Shown here: positions 44,264 through 53,591 of the stretch, piece by piece
Layout: each line of letters begins with the position of its first letter
Position numbering within the stretch: the first letter of the stretch is position 1
NCBI GenBank assembly: GCA_007050995.1
Contig: VJOU01000003.1
Coordinates: 124,001-188,000 of the forward strand
DNA length: 64,000 nucleotides
Reading direction: 5' to 3'
From: Glycocaulis profundi
Lineage (GTDB): Bacteria > Pseudomonadota > Alphaproteobacteria > Caulobacterales > Maricaulaceae
Notes under the pieces: generated by a model
Seen by the model: only the letters and a program-made list of their open reading frames with translations
The model's database searches: none
What the model was told of the DNA's origin: nothing
Program-made: the position numbers and the translations under genes

Positions 44264-45411
44264 GCCGGACGCGGCTCGGCGGCCCGGATGGCGTCCGCGA
44301 TGGCCTGACGCAACGGTTTGGGCCGGTAGTCCTCGTCATAGGGCGTGGGCCGCTTGGGCAGGCCGTCCTCGCGCAGCCACATGCCCTGATACCAGGACAG
44401 ATGATCGGCCATGCCCCAGACGAGGATGTCCTTGGTCTGGGGGTAGGAGAACATCAGGTCCAGATAGCGCCGGGCCAGCTCGGCCACCTCACGGTCGCGG
44501 GTCTCGATGTCGGCGGGCAGGTTCTTGTCGTGCACGTCGAACTCGGTGATCGACAGGCTCAGATCCAGCCCGGTCACCGCGTCCAGGAACTGCCGCCAGC
44601 CATCCGCGCGGGCGGTGTCGAATCCGGTCGAGTAATCGTAATTGCCTGAGCCGATATGGCTCTGCACGCCCAGCCCGTCGACCGGCGCGCCGCGCTCCTT
44701 CAGCCGCTCGAGCAGGCGCAGAACGCCCTCCTGCTGGCGTTCGTATCCCGCCTCCCAGCTCATGTAGTCGTTGTAGAGCAGCTCCGCGTCGGGGTCGGCT
44801 TCCTTGGCGACATGGAAGGCGATGTCGATCACCTCTTCGCCCAGATGCTGGGAGAGCGGGGTCTGGCGCAGGCGGCCCGCCTCGTCGATGGTCTCGTTGA
44901 CCACGTCCCACGAATAGATCCGGCCCCGATAGCGCTCGACCAGCGTGCGGACGTGCTCGGTCAGCATCCGCTCGGCCTCGGTCCCGGGGCGGGAGCCGAA
45001 ATCATGATTGGCGAACCAGTCGGGGAACCAGTCGGTATGGTGCCACAGCAGGGTGTGACCACGCATCTCCATGCCGTTCTCGGCGGCGAAGTCCATCACC
45101 ATGTCCGCGGGCCGGAAATCGAAGGTCTCCGCGTCGGGCCGCGCGACATACCATTTGAGCTCGTTCTCATGGACCAGCACGCCGCACTCGCGGATCAGAA
45201 GCTCGCGGTAACGCGCGTCATGGAAGGACGAGGCCAGAGAGTCCGGGTCGCCCACGCCCACCGCGCTGCCGAACCGCATCCCCTTCTCCTGCGCCAGCTC
45301 GTGCAGGGAGGGGCCTTCGAAAAAGTCCTCGGCGAAGCCGCGCGGGGCGGCCATGGCGGCGAGCCCGCCCGCGGCGAGCATCAGGGACTGGCGTCGGGTC
45401 AGCATGGTCAT
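44260..45411 (-). CDS. Endo-1,4-beta-xylanase, GH10
   Basis: Enzyme of 383 residues cutting the xylan backbone. A twin-arginine-like N-terminus ('TRRQSLMLAAGGLAAMAAP') suggests Tat export. The GH10 barrel has 'VHENELKWY', 'RGHTLLWHH', the acid/base Glu173 in 'WDVVNE', 'LYNDYMSWE', 'GLGVQSHIG', and the nucleophile Glu290 in 'SITEFDVHD'. The last block 'ILVWGMADHLSWYQG' is where most GH10 enzymes have 'TVWGVTD.W'. No CBM. It is the first gene of the GH10-cupin-GH3 unit, downstream of the TonB receptor but separated from it by a terminator. Confidence 0.94.
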   Translation of the reverse strand: MTMLTRRQSLMLAAGGLAAMAAPRGFAEDFFEGPSLHELAQEKGMRFGSAVGVGDPDSLASSFHDARYRELLIRECGVLVHENELKWYVARPDAETFDFRPADMVMDFAAENGMEMRGHTLLWHHTDWFPDWFANHDFGSRPGTEAERMLTEHVRTLVERYRGRIYSWDVVNETIDEAGRLRQTPLSQHLGEEVIDIAFHVAKEADPDAELLYNDYMSWEAGYERQQEGVLRLLERLKERGAPVDGLGVQSHIGSGNYDYSTGFDTARADGWRQFLDAVTGLDLSLSITEFDVHDKNLPADIETRDREVAELARRYLDLMFSYPQTKDILVWGMADHLSWYQGMWLREDGLPKRPTPYDEDYRPKPLRQAIADAIRAAEPRPA

Positions 45412-45454
45412 GTCACGTCAAAACCGGCCCTGGGCGGCCGGCCCTCTTGCTTGG

Positions 45455-45496
45455 AAAAAAGTCGGGGCGCGTGTCCGTCAGCCGGACGCGCGCCCC
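45455..45496 (-). terminator. Rho-independent terminator after the TonB receptor gene
   Basis: On the minus strand a GGGGCGCG...CGCGCCCC stem of 14 pairs with a GCTGA loop is followed by GAC and TTTTTT (45460-45455). It lies 15 bases past the receptor stop and 44 bases before the GH10 start, so the receptor and the GH10 unit are at least partly separate transcripts. Confidence 0.85.
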
Positions 45497-45510
45497 GGGG
45501 AGGGAGCCGA

Positions 45511-48500
45511 TCAGAAGGTGCCGCGCACGATGAAGGTGAAGCGGCGGTCGTTCATGAACCACGAGCGGGGCGCGGTCAGCAGATCGTTGTTCAGGACCTG
45601 GCTGGTGCGGGTGACCTCATTGGTCAGGTTCACGCCCTGCACCCCGATGCGGACATTTTCGTTCACGGAATAGAAGATCGAACCATCCAGCTGGCCGCTG
45701 CTCTCCTGGATGATCGGCGCGAAGGGCACGATCACGTCGCGCACCGTCACCACGAAGTCCGATCGCCAGGCATAGGCCGCCCTCAGCGACCACGGTCCCT
45801 TCTCGTAGAAGCCGGCGAAGTTGGCCGTGTGCTCGGACAGGCCCTGCAGCGGCAGCAGGCTGGTGTCCACGTTGGCGACCAGGCCGGCGGACACGTCCGG
45901 GTCGGTGGCGTTCAGCGTGCTCTGCTCCACCCCGTCGGAGTCCACGTAGGTGTAATTGGCGCTGATCCCCAGCCCGTCGAACGGTTCGGGAAGGAAGTCG
46001 TAGGTCTGCTGGTAGGCGAGTTCGAAGCCCCGCACGGTGCCCGTGCCTTCGGCGTTCATCGGCATCGACACGACCGCGTCGAAGGAGGCTCCGTTGTTGG
46101 TGAAGGTCTCCAGCGTCGTCGCGTTCGTGTGCACGTCGGTCAGACGCTTGTAGAACAGCGACAGGGTCACCGAACCGACCTCGGCGAAATACCATTCCGC
46201 GGCCAGGTCGACATTGTCCGCCTTGATGGGCCGCAGATAGGGATTGCCCACCCCGAACCGGCCCCGCGGCCGTCCGTCGACGATGTCATCCGCGCCGGTT
46301 TCAAGCGTGATGTTGTAGAAATTGCGCGTCAGGCCGATGTCAGGCGGCGTGATCGCCCGCGACAGGCCGAGACGGAACTGCAGACCGTTGTCCAGCCGCA
46401 GCAGGCTGTTGAAGCTGGGCAGCCAGTGATCCTGCGAATACGTGGCGTCATTATTGACCAGCGCCCCGTCCTGGAAGGCCCTGGCGTCGGCCCGGACCTG
46501 AGGATCGAGGGCGCAGAAGGCGGTCAGCTCCTGATCAGGATCGGCGGCCTGATTCGCGCAGCCTGCCTCGGTCTGGAAGCTCTGGTTCTGGAAGGCGATA
46601 ACGCCGGGGGATTCACGTTCCACCGAAACGTATCGCACGCCGATATTGCCGCTCAGCCGCATGCCCGCGCCCAGGTCGCCGCCGAAGCGGAGCATGGCGT
46701 AGGCCGCGTCGGTCTCTTCGCGCATCGGGTTGATTTCCTGGGGCCGGTAAACACCCTCGGTCACGCCGCAGCGCTGGCCCAGCGGCACCCAGTCGACCGA
46801 GCAGCCGAATTCATCGATCTCGCCATCGCGCCAGGCGATGCCCGTGGCGTAGTCGATCAGCTGGTTGTAGCGGTCGATGGTGTTCTGCCCCCAGAACAGC
46901 CGGGAGTCGGCACCCGTGGGCACAGGAACCTCCCCGCGCATGAAGTTGTCGAAATCGAAGGCTTCATGGTATTTCGCCAGCTGGCCCACGCCCGGGCGGG
47001 CGCCGTCCAGCCAGACCGGCCCCCCGCCGCCCCACTGTTCGGAGATGACGCCCCAGTTGTACTGGGAGAAGCGGGTGGTCTGATTGCGGATCGACCGCCG
47101 GGCGCCGACCCGGACCGAGTCCAGCCAGCTGCCTTCGTCGAACGAGTAGTCCGCATCGAAGCGGAAGGCGTCCAGCGTGCCCTCGCTGTTTTCGAAATGG
47201 TCCATCGCCGCACGGGAGAAGGAGTTGTAGGGGTCGGAATAGCTTTCATTGCCCGCCTGCCGGTACTCAGGGCACTGGGCCCCGGTCTCGGGGTTGGGAG
47301 CGGTGCACAGCGTTCCGTCTTCGGCGCGGCGCGGCAGGGGCAGGAAGTTCACGATCGGAATGTCGTCGCCGCGAAGCTGGATTTCCACGTCCTGATAGGT
47401 CGAGTTCCACAGGCCGATGTCCCGGACGTCGACGGTGGAGTCCACGTGCTGGTAATCGAAGTTGAACGACCAGCGGTCGTCCGGCGTCCAGCGGAAGTTC
47501 AGGCCGTAATCGGTGGTCACGTAATCCTGGACCACGTCGCGGCGGATATTGTTGCTCTGCAGGCCCCATGCGGGCGTGCGCGCGCCGGGACCGGGATCGA
47601 ACTGGCCGTCGCGCCAGCCGGTGTTGTCGCTTGTGATGGCGCCGCGGGTGAACACGCCGTCGGGACCGAACTCAAGCGTCGTGCCCGGGATGGCGCGGGA
47701 GTCGCCGTTGTCCGCCACGTTGTCGGTGGCGATCTCGATGGCGCGCTCGGTCCAGGCCTGGCGCGAATCCGAGCGCAGGAACTGGGCGGTCGCGACCATG
47801 GTGCGGTCGGGGCTGCGCCATTGGCCCGAGGCGCCGATGCCGGTGCGCTCGCGCTCGAAGATCTGGCTGCGGAAGGCCGCCCCGCGGGGGAACCAGACCG
47901 ACCCCACCTCGGTGTCGCCGTCGCCGGGGACCACGTCATTGTTCGAATACAGGGCGCGCGGTCCGAAGTTGGATATCTGCTGGCCGTCGGAGCGCGCGAC
48001 GAGCTCTGAATGCACCGCGTTGATCAGGAAGCCGAACTCGCCCGCGTTGTTCGTCTCGAACCGGTCGGAGAACAGCACCGAGGCCGTCGGCGCCCAGCGT
48101 TCCGCGAAGTCGCCGTAACTGCCTTCGATGGAGCCCGCGATCACCCGACCCGACGCGTCGAAGGGCACGCGGGTGCGCAGGTTGATCGTGCCGGAGATGC
48201 CGCCCTCGATCAGGTCCGCGGACGGGCTTTTATAGACGTCCACGCCGCCCATCAGCTCCGAAGGCACGTCCGAGAAGCTGAGCACCCGGCCGTTGTTGGC
48301 GCTGAAGGTGTCGCGCCCGTTGAGCTCGGAACGCACCCAGGTCAGGCCGCGCACGACCACGCCAGAGCCCTCGATGGAGAAGTGGTCGGGATCCACGCCT
48401 GCGCGGAAGCGGTCGATGGACACGCCCGGCACGCGCTGGAGCGCTTCGGTCACCGAGCGGTCGGGCAGCGCGCCGATGTCCTCGGCGGTGATCGCGTCCA

Positions 48501-48753
48501 CGACGACTTCGGAGTCGCGCCGGATCGTCTGGGAGGACCGCAGGCTGGACCGGATCCCCTGAACCTGGATGACCTCGATCCCGGCCTGCGGATCAGCGGC
48601 CTCTTCATCCTCCTGAACCGCCTGCTGGGTCGTGACCGCCTGCTGCGCGGCCGCCGCGCCGGAAAGCATGGCCGCGAGCGCGATTGCCGAGGCCCCGCCC
48701 ATCCAGTGCACGGCGGATTTTCGGCGCAATTGTCCCGTGGTTTCGTCCGACAT
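45511..48753 (-). CDS. TonB-dependent receptor (TIGR01782 type)
   Basis: Outer-membrane active importer of 1080 residues. The long N-terminus has a signal-peptide core 'ASAIALAAMLSGAAAAQQ', then a TonB-box-like 'GIEVIQVQGIRSSL', the plug domain ('VVVDAITAEDIGALPDRSVTEALQRVPGVSIDRF') and a large beta barrel ending in an aromatic residue. This sequence type is typical of carbohydrate receptors of Caulobacter, Xanthomonas and Sphingomonas. With GH10, GH43, GH3 and GH9 around it the ligand is most likely xylo- or gluco-oligosaccharide; this is inference from context. GGGGAGGA is 7 bases before the ATG. Two LacI-type dyads lie 30-67 bases upstream. Confidence 0.93.
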   Translation of the reverse strand: MSDETTGQLRRKSAVHWMGGASAIALAAMLSGAAAAQQAVTTQQAVQEDEEAADPQAGIEVIQVQGIRSSLRSSQTIRRDSEVVVDAITAEDIGALPDRSVTEALQRVPGVSIDRFRAGVDPDHFSIEGSGVVVRGLTWVRSELNGRDTFSANNGRVLSFSDVPSELMGGVDVYKSPSADLIEGGISGTINLRTRVPFDASGRVIAGSIEGSYGDFAERWAPTASVLFSDRFETNNAGEFGFLINAVHSELVARSDGQQISNFGPRALYSNNDVVPGDGDTEVGSVWFPRGAAFRSQIFERERTGIGASGQWRSPDRTMVATAQFLRSDSRQAWTERAIEIATDNVADNGDSRAIPGTTLEFGPDGVFTRGAITSDNTGWRDGQFDPGPGARTPAWGLQSNNIRRDVVQDYVTTDYGLNFRWTPDDRWSFNFDYQHVDSTVDVRDIGLWNSTYQDVEIQLRGDDIPIVNFLPLPRRAEDGTLCTAPNPETGAQCPEYRQAGNESYSDPYNSFSRAAMDHFENSEGTLDAFRFDADYSFDEGSWLDSVRVGARRSIRNQTTRFSQYNWGVISEQWGGGGPVWLDGARPGVGQLAKYHEAFDFDNFMRGEVPVPTGADSRLFWGQNTIDRYNQLIDYATGIAWRDGEIDEFGCSVDWVPLGQRCGVTEGVYRPQEINPMREETDAAYAMLRFGGDLGAGMRLSGNIGVRYVSVERESPGVIAFQNQSFQTEAGCANQAADPDQELTAFCALDPQVRADARAFQDGALVNNDATYSQDHWLPSFNSLLRLDNGLQFRLGLSRAITPPDIGLTRNFYNITLETGADDIVDGRPRGRFGVGNPYLRPIKADNVDLAAEWYFAEVGSVTLSLFYKRLTDVHTNATTLETFTNNGASFDAVVSMPMNAEGTGTVRGFELAYQQTYDFLPEPFDGLGISANYTYVDSDGVEQSTLNATDPDVSAGLVANVDTSLLPLQGLSEHTANFAGFYEKGPWSLRAAYAWRSDFVVTVRDVIVPFAPIIQESSGQLDGSIFYSVNENVRIGVQGVNLTNEVTRTSQVLNNDLLTAPRSWFMNDRRFTFIVRGTF

Positions 48754-48782
48754 CAGAATTCCTCCCCTGTGACATTCTTTTT

Positions 48783-48796
48783 TGTTAGCGCTAACA
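48783..48796. promoter_or_regulatory. LacI-type operator upstream of the TonB receptor (site 1)
   Basis: TGTTAGCGCTAACA, a perfect 14-base palindrome with the central CG of LacI-family sites, 30 bases before the receptor ATG. It shares the core TAGCGCTA with the GH9 and GH43 sites. Confidence 0.75.
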
Positions 48797-48804
48797 TTTG
48801 ATTT

Positions 48805-48820
48805 TTTGCGTTAGCGCAAA
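48805..48820. promoter_or_regulatory. Second dyad upstream of the TonB receptor (site 2)
   Basis: TTTGCGTTAGCGCAAA, a 16-base inverted repeat (TTTGCG/CGCAAA around TTAG) whose centre is 23 bases, about two helix turns, from site 1. It contains GTTAGCG in common with site 1, so the same repressor may bind both cooperatively, or a second regulator may use it. Confidence 0.5.
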
Positions 48821-48977
48821 TGTCTGATTAATGACAGGCGTAGCCCAAGACGAATTCTCACGCAAGCGTTACATGGGCCCTTTTCCCAAAAAATCGGACG
48901 CGCCAGGCGCCGGAAGCTCCGCAGACCCGGCACCCCCCGCCTTCAGCCACGCAGGGGTTGGCGGGTAGCCAGGATGA

Positions 48978-49007
48978 TTGACCGCCCGCCTTTCCCGCCG
49001 ATAGCAT
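48978..49007 (+). promoter_or_regulatory. Candidate promoter of the halogenase operon
   Basis: TTGACC (48978-48983), an 18-base spacer, and TAGCAT (49002-49007), 34 bases before the first halogenase ATG. The remaining divergent gap (48821-48977) has an ACGCAAGCGT dyad at 48860-48869 and no gene. Confidence 0.4.
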
Positions 49008-49040
49008 CGGGACCGAGCGCGTCGGGGAGGACGCCGGGCT

Positions 49041-50567
49041 ATGTCAGACAATTCAGACAGCAAGGTGAGACGCGTGCTCATCGTGGGGGGCGGCACGGCG
49101 GGGTGGATGACCGCCGCGGCCCTGTCGCACGGCCTGCGCGGAACCGGCGTCAGGATCGAACTTGTCGAATCAGAAGCCATCGGAACCGTCGGCGTGGGCG
49201 AGTCCACCGTGCCCCATATCCGCTATTTCAACCAGACGCTGGGGATCGACGAGGCGGGCTTCATCGCCCGCACCCGCGCGACGATCAAGCTGGGCATCGA
49301 GTTCCGGAACTGGGCACGCGAGGGCGACGCCTACATCCATCCGTTCGGGGCCTATGGCGAGCCCGATGGCGGGCCGGACTTCCATCACCAATGGCTGCGC
49401 CTGGGCGGGCCGGAGACGATGGGGCCCATCGACCAGTGGTCCCTGCCCATCGCCATGGCCAAGGCCGAGCGCTTCGCCCCGCCCTCTGACGAACCCGGCG
49501 CGCTGGCGTCCACCTATTCATACGCCTACCAGTTCGACGCCGCGCTCTACGCCCGCTATCTGCGCGAGTTCGCCGAGGCGCGGGGTGTGGCGCGCACGGA
49601 GGGACGCATCCTCGACGTGGCGCTGGATCCCGAGACCGGCGACGCCAGCTCGGTCACGTTGGAGAGCGGCCGTCGGATCGAGGCGGACCTGTTCGTGGAC
49701 TGCTCGGGCTTCCGCGGGCTGATCATCGAACAGGCCATGAAGACCGGCTATGAGGACTGGTCGCGCTGGCTGCCCTGCGACCGGGCCATCGCCATCCCCA
49801 GCGCCTCCACCGACGCGCTGCCCCCCTACACCCGAGCGAGCGCGACCGAGGCGGGCTGGGTCTGGCGCATCCCGCTCCAGCACCGGGTCGGCAACGGGCA
49901 TGTCTATGCCAGCGCCTTTATGGACGACGCCCGCGCCGAGGGCCTGCTGATGACCGCGCTGGAGGGCGAGGCGCTGGCCCCGCCCAACCGGCTGCGCTTC
50001 CTGGCAGGCAAGAGAAAGCTGCAATGGAACCGCAACTGCGTGGCCATCGGGCTGGCGAGCGGTTTCCTCGAGCCGCTGGAATCCACCTCCATCCACCTGA
50101 TCCAGGCGGCGGCGGGTTACCTGCTGGACCTGTTCCCAACCGGCGACGGGGACGAGGCCGCCCGGGACGAGTTCAACCGGACCATGGCGATGGAATACGA
50201 GCGGGTGCGCGACTTCCTGATCCTGCACTATCACGCGACCGAGCGGGACGACACGCCGTTCTGGAACCACGTCCGCACGATGGAGATCCCAGACTCGCTG
50301 GCCTCGAAGATGGCCCTGTTCCGCGAGCGCGGCTCGGTGGCGGGCTATGAGCACGGCGTCTTCCTCGAACCCAGCTGGGTCGCGGTCTATCTGGGCCAGC
50401 GGATCATTCCCGCCCGGCACGATCTCGCCGCGCTGGCCGTGCCTGAAGCCCACGCGCGCGAGCGTGCGCGCGCGCTGAAAGACGAGATCGCCGCGCTGGC
50501 CATGCGCCTGCCGCTGCACCGGGACAGGGTGGGCGCGCCCCGCGCCACCGCGGGGTCGGCGGCATGA
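49041..50567 (+). CDS. Tryptophan 7-halogenase family protein 1
   Basis: FAD-dependent halogenase-type protein of 508 residues. The nucleotide-binding motif 'GGGTAGW' is at residues 16-22. The Lys that carries the active halogen in this family is Lys83 in 'TIKLGIEFRNW', the second signature 'GWVWRIP' is at 272-278, and the catalytic Glu is Glu347 in '[11 protein letters not shown]'. All catalytic elements are therefore intact. It starts an operon of four homologues (spacing -4, -4 and +11 bases). A flavin reductase partner was not found in the window. The substrate is unknown; tryptophan or indole-like compounds are the family norm, but clusters beside TonB receptors have no established substrate. 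Confidence 0.9.
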   Translation: MSDNSDSKVRRVLIVGGGTAGWMTAAALSHGLRGTGVRIELVESEAIGTVGVGESTVPHIRYFNQTLGIDEAGFIARTRATIKLGIEFRNWAREGDAYIHPFGAYGEPDGGPDFHHQWLRLGGPETMGPIDQWSLPIAMAKAERFAPPSDEPGALASTYSYAYQFDAALYARYLREFAEARGVARTEGRILDVALDPETGDASSVTLESGRRIEADLFVDCSGFRGLIIEQAMKTGYEDWSRWLPCDRAIAIPSASTDALPPYTRASATEAGWVWRIPLQHRVGNGHVYASAFMDDARAEGLLMTALEGEALAPPNRLRFLAGKRKLQWNRNCVAIGLASGFLEPLESTSIHLIQAAAGYLLDLFPTGDGDEAARDEFNRTMAMEYERVRDFLILHYHATERDDTPFWNHVRTMEIPDSLASKMALFRERGSVAGYEHGVFLEPSWVAVYLGQRIIPARHDLAALAVPEAHARERARALKDEIAALAMRLPLHRDRVGAPRATAGSAA

Positions 50568-52066
50568 GCGCGCCGGCCATCCTGATCGCGGGGGGCGGCA
50601 TGGCGGGCTGGACCACCGCCCTCGCCCTCGCCCGGCCCTTTCGCGGAACCGGCGCCCGGATCGCCGTCATCGACACGCCCGGTCCCGACGTCTCGCTCGG
50701 CCCCCTCGCCCCGGCCATCGCCACCCTGCCCTCGGCGCAGGACGCGCACTGGGCGCTGGGCCTGCCCGAGCACCGCGTGGTCCGAGCGGGCCGCGGCGCC
50801 TACCGGCTGGGGGAATTCTGGCGGGGCTGGGACGGACGGGAGGCCGCCGCCTTCCTGCCCTTCGGCGAGGTCGGCGCGGACATCGGCGGGGTGCGCTTCC
50901 ACCAGCAGGTCGCGCGGCTGCAGGCCCTGGGCGAGACCGCCTCGCTCGCCGATCACGCCCTGTCCTCGCTCGCCGCCGCCGCGGGCCGGTTCGCCATTCC
51001 GCCCCACGATGCGGCCGACATCCGCGCCACCCTCGATCACGGCCTGCATCTTGACGCGGAGGCTCTGACCGGCGCTCTGCTGCGCCCCGTCGCGCTGGCC
51101 ATGGGCGTGACGCGCATTGAGGGCGGCATCGGGGAGGTCGAGCTGTGCACGGACGGCCTGATCGCGGCGCTGCGCCTTGATGACGGGCGGCGCGAGACCG
51201 CCGACCTGTTCATCGACGCCACCGGCCCGGACGCCCGCCTGATCGGCGCGCTGGAGGCGGCGTGGGAGGACGAGGCGGCGTGGGAGGACTGGGCCGCCCT
51301 GTCGCCCTTCGACCGCGCCGCCGCGGTCATCCGGCCCGACACCGCCGAGCCCGCCCCCTTCACCCGCGACGCCGCCCATCCGTGGGGCTGGCGGCGGACG
51401 ATGCCGCTGAACGGCGCGCGCGGCGAGATCGTCATGTTCGCCTCGCGCCACATGAAGGACGAGCGGGCGTCGCAGATGATGGGCGGCGCCGAGCCCGCGG
51501 CTGTCACGTCCGGACGGCGGCTTTCCCCCTGGACCGGCAACTGCGTGGCCGTCGGCGCGGCCGCAGCCATCCCCGACCCGCTGGCCTCGGCGGAGCTGGC
51601 GCTGGTCCATGCCGCGGCCCTGCGCCTGGCCCGCCTCGTGCCCTGGCCGGGCGGCTGGCGGGCGGAGGCGGAGGAGTTCAACCGGCTGTGGCGGCACGAG
51701 ACGGAGTCGGCGCGCGACTTCGCCCTGCTGCGCCACCTGCTGAATCGCCGCCCCGAGAAGGTGTGGGCAGCCGCCCGCGAGGCGTCCGCGCCCGAGCCGA
51801 TGGACCGGCGTCTCGCCCTGTTCGCCGCGCGCGGGCGCATCATCCGCACCGAGCACGGGCTGTATGACGACGCGCTGTGGGCGCGGGCCTTCATCGCGCT
51901 GGGCGCCAGACCCCGCCATCACGACCCGCTGGCCGACGGGCTGGACGCCGGGATGCTCAAGGCCCGCTCGGCCCGCATCCGCGAGCTCGCCGCCCGGGCC
52001 GCCGCTTCCATGCCGCGCCACGGCGACTTCCTCGCCCGCGTGAACGCCCAGGACGGACCGCGATGA
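50564..52066 (+). CDS. Degenerate tryptophan-halogenase-like flavoprotein
   Basis: Protein of 500 residues, clearly homologous to its neighbours at the N-terminus ('ILIAGGGMAGWTTALAL') and in overall layout, but diverged. The 'FKLGIEF' Lys motif is replaced by a 'VRFHQQVARLQ' region without an equivalent Lys. 'GWxWRIP' is altered to 'WGWRRTMPL'. 'FLEPLESTS' has become 'IPDPLASAE', losing the catalytic Glu. It overlaps both flanking genes by 4 bases and has no stop codons or frameshifts, so it is kept as a protein. It may bind flavin and serve as a structural or regulatory partner of the active homologues; this is inference. Confidence 0.85.
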   Translation: MSAPAILIAGGGMAGWTTALALARPFRGTGARIAVIDTPGPDVSLGPLAPAIATLPSAQDAHWALGLPEHRVVRAGRGAYRLGEFWRGWDGREAAAFLPFGEVGADIGGVRFHQQVARLQALGETASLADHALSSLAAAAGRFAIPPHDAADIRATLDHGLHLDAEALTGALLRPVALAMGVTRIEGGIGEVELCTDGLIAALRLDDGRRETADLFIDATGPDARLIGALEAAWEDEAAWEDWAALSPFDRAAAVIRPDTAEPAPFTRDAAHPWGWRRTMPLNGARGEIVMFASRHMKDERASQMMGGAEPAAVTSGRRLSPWTGNCVAVGAAAAIPDPLASAELALVHAAALRLARLVPWPGGWRAEAEEFNRLWRHETESARDFALLRHLLNRRPEKVWAAAREASAPEPMDRRLALFAARGRIIRTEHGLYDDALWARAFIALGARPRHHDPLADGLDAGMLKARSARIRELAARAAASMPRHGDFLARVNAQDGPR

Positions 52067-53580
52067 GAGACCCTGACGCCATCACCAAGGTCGTCATCGT
52101 GGGCGGCGGCACGGCGGGCTGGATGGCCGCCGCGGCCCTGTCGCGCATGTCGGGCAGCGGGCTGATGGAGGTCACGCTGGTGGAGTCCGACGCCATCGGC
52201 ATCGTCGGCGTGGGCGAGGCGACCATCCCGCCCATCCGCCATTTCAACGAGATCATCGGCATCGACGAGCGCGACTTCATCCGCGCCACGCAAGGTGCCT
52301 TCAAGCTGGGCATCGAGTTCCGCGGCTGGACGCGGCCCGGCCACCGCTACATCCACCCGTTCGGCCCCTATGGCGCGGACATCGGCGCGGTGAAGTTCCA
52401 CCAGCACTGGCTGCGCATGCGGGCCGTGGGCCGGGCGGCGGACATCGAGGACTATAATCTGTGCGCGGTCGCGTCGCGCCAGGGCCGGTTCGGGCCCGTC
52501 GCCCCCCAGGCCCGCTCCCCCCTCGCCCAGCTTCACTGGGCCTATCATTTCGACGCTTCTTTGTATGCGAAGTATCTGCGCGCCTTCTCCGAAGCCCACG
52601 GCGTCGTCCGCCGCGAGGGCCGGATCACGCGGGTCCATCAGCGGGCCGAGGACGGTTTCATCGAGGCCGTCGAACTGGAGAGCGGCGAGCGGGTGGAGGG
52701 CGAGCTGTTCATCGACTGCTCGGGCTTCCGCGGCCTGCTGATCGAGCAGACCCTGAAGGCGGGCTACGAGGACTGGACCGGATGGCTGCCCTGCGACCGG
52801 GCGATGGCGGTGCCCTGCGCCCATGGCGCGGAGGGGCTGACGCCCTACACCCGATCCACCGCCCGCGAGGCCGGCTGGCAGTGGCGCATCCCGCTCCAGC
52901 ACCGGGTCGGCAACGGATACGTCTATTCCAGCGCGCACATCTCAGACGACGAAGCCACCGCGACCCTGCTCGCCAGCCTCGAAGGCGAGGCGCAGGCCGA
53001 TCCGCGCCCCCTGCGCTTCACCACCGGCCAGCGCAAATCGGCCTGGGTGAAGAACTGCGTGGCGCTGGGACTGGCCTCGGGCTTCCTGGAGCCGCTGGAG
53101 TCCACCTCCATCCACATGATCCAGACCGGCATCACCCGGCTGCTGCACCTGTTCCCCGATCGCGGGTTCGATGCGCGGGGGATCGCCGAATACAACCGCC
53201 TGACCGCCCGTCACGCCGCGCAGATCCGCGATTTCATCATCCTGCACTACCACGCCAACCAGCGCGCCGGAGAGCCCCTGTGGGACGCCTGCCGGACGAT
53301 GGCGGTCCCCGACAGCCTGCAGCGCAGGCTCGACCTGTTCCGCCTGAAGGGCCGGATCAGCCGGGACGAGGACGAGCTGTTCGCCGAGCCCAGCTGGCTC
53401 GCGGTCTATCTGGGACAGGAGGTGGTTCCCGAAGGCTGGGATCCCATCGCCGACGCCGCCCCGGCGGACGACATCGCCGCCGCGCTGGAGCAGGTCCGCA
53501 ACGCCGTGCTTGCCGGAACGGCGTCCATGCCGCTTCATTCAGACTTCATCGCCCGGCACTGCCGCGCGCACGCCGCCTAG
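52063..53580 (+). CDS. Tryptophan 7-halogenase family protein 2 (catalytic)
   Basis: Protein of 505 residues with a complete set of motifs: 'GGGTAGW' near residue 16, '[11 protein letters not shown]' with the halogen-carrying Lys near residue 83, '[15 protein letters not shown]' near 272, and '[11 protein letters not shown]' near 345 with the catalytic Glu. The start overlaps the stop of the degenerate homologue (ATGA); upstream in-frame sequence is a shadow. It is most similar to the next gene, with long identical DNA blocks, indicating a duplication. Confidence 0.9.
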   Translation: MRDPDAITKVVIVGGGTAGWMAAAALSRMSGSGLMEVTLVESDAIGIVGVGEATIPPIRHFNEIIGIDERDFIRATQGAFKLGIEFRGWTRPGHRYIHPFGPYGADIGAVKFHQHWLRMRAVGRAADIEDYNLCAVASRQGRFGPVAPQARSPLAQLHWAYHFDASLYAKYLRAFSEAHGVVRREGRITRVHQRAEDGFIEAVELESGERVEGELFIDCSGFRGLLIEQTLKAGYEDWTGWLPCDRAMAVPCAHGAEGLTPYTRSTAREAGWQWRIPLQHRVGNGYVYSSAHISDDEATATLLASLEGEAQADPRPLRFTTGQRKSAWVKNCVALGLASGFLEPLESTSIHMIQTGITRLLHLFPDRGFDARGIAEYNRLTARHAAQIRDFIILHYHANQRAGEPLWDACRTMAVPDSLQRRLDLFRLKGRISRDEDELFAEPSWLAVYLGQEVVPEGWDPIADAAPADDIAAALEQVRNAVLAGTASMPLHSDFIARHCRAHAA

Positions 53581-53591
53581 GGGGAGGGTTC

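Noticed and set aside
44656-48009. A very long open frame (over 1100 codons) antisense to the TonB receptor and GH10 genes
   Set aside because: Its translation is Gly/Arg/Val/His-rich with no domain, no ribosome site and no conserved motif, as expected for a shadow frame opposite a GC-rich gene.
52461-53591. An in-frame N-terminal extension of the last halogenase reaching 1.1 kb upstream, suggesting a fusion or frameshift
   Set aside because: The extension is an Arg/Pro-rich shadow of the preceding halogenase gene; the real start at 53592 has a strong ribosome site and the family N-terminus.
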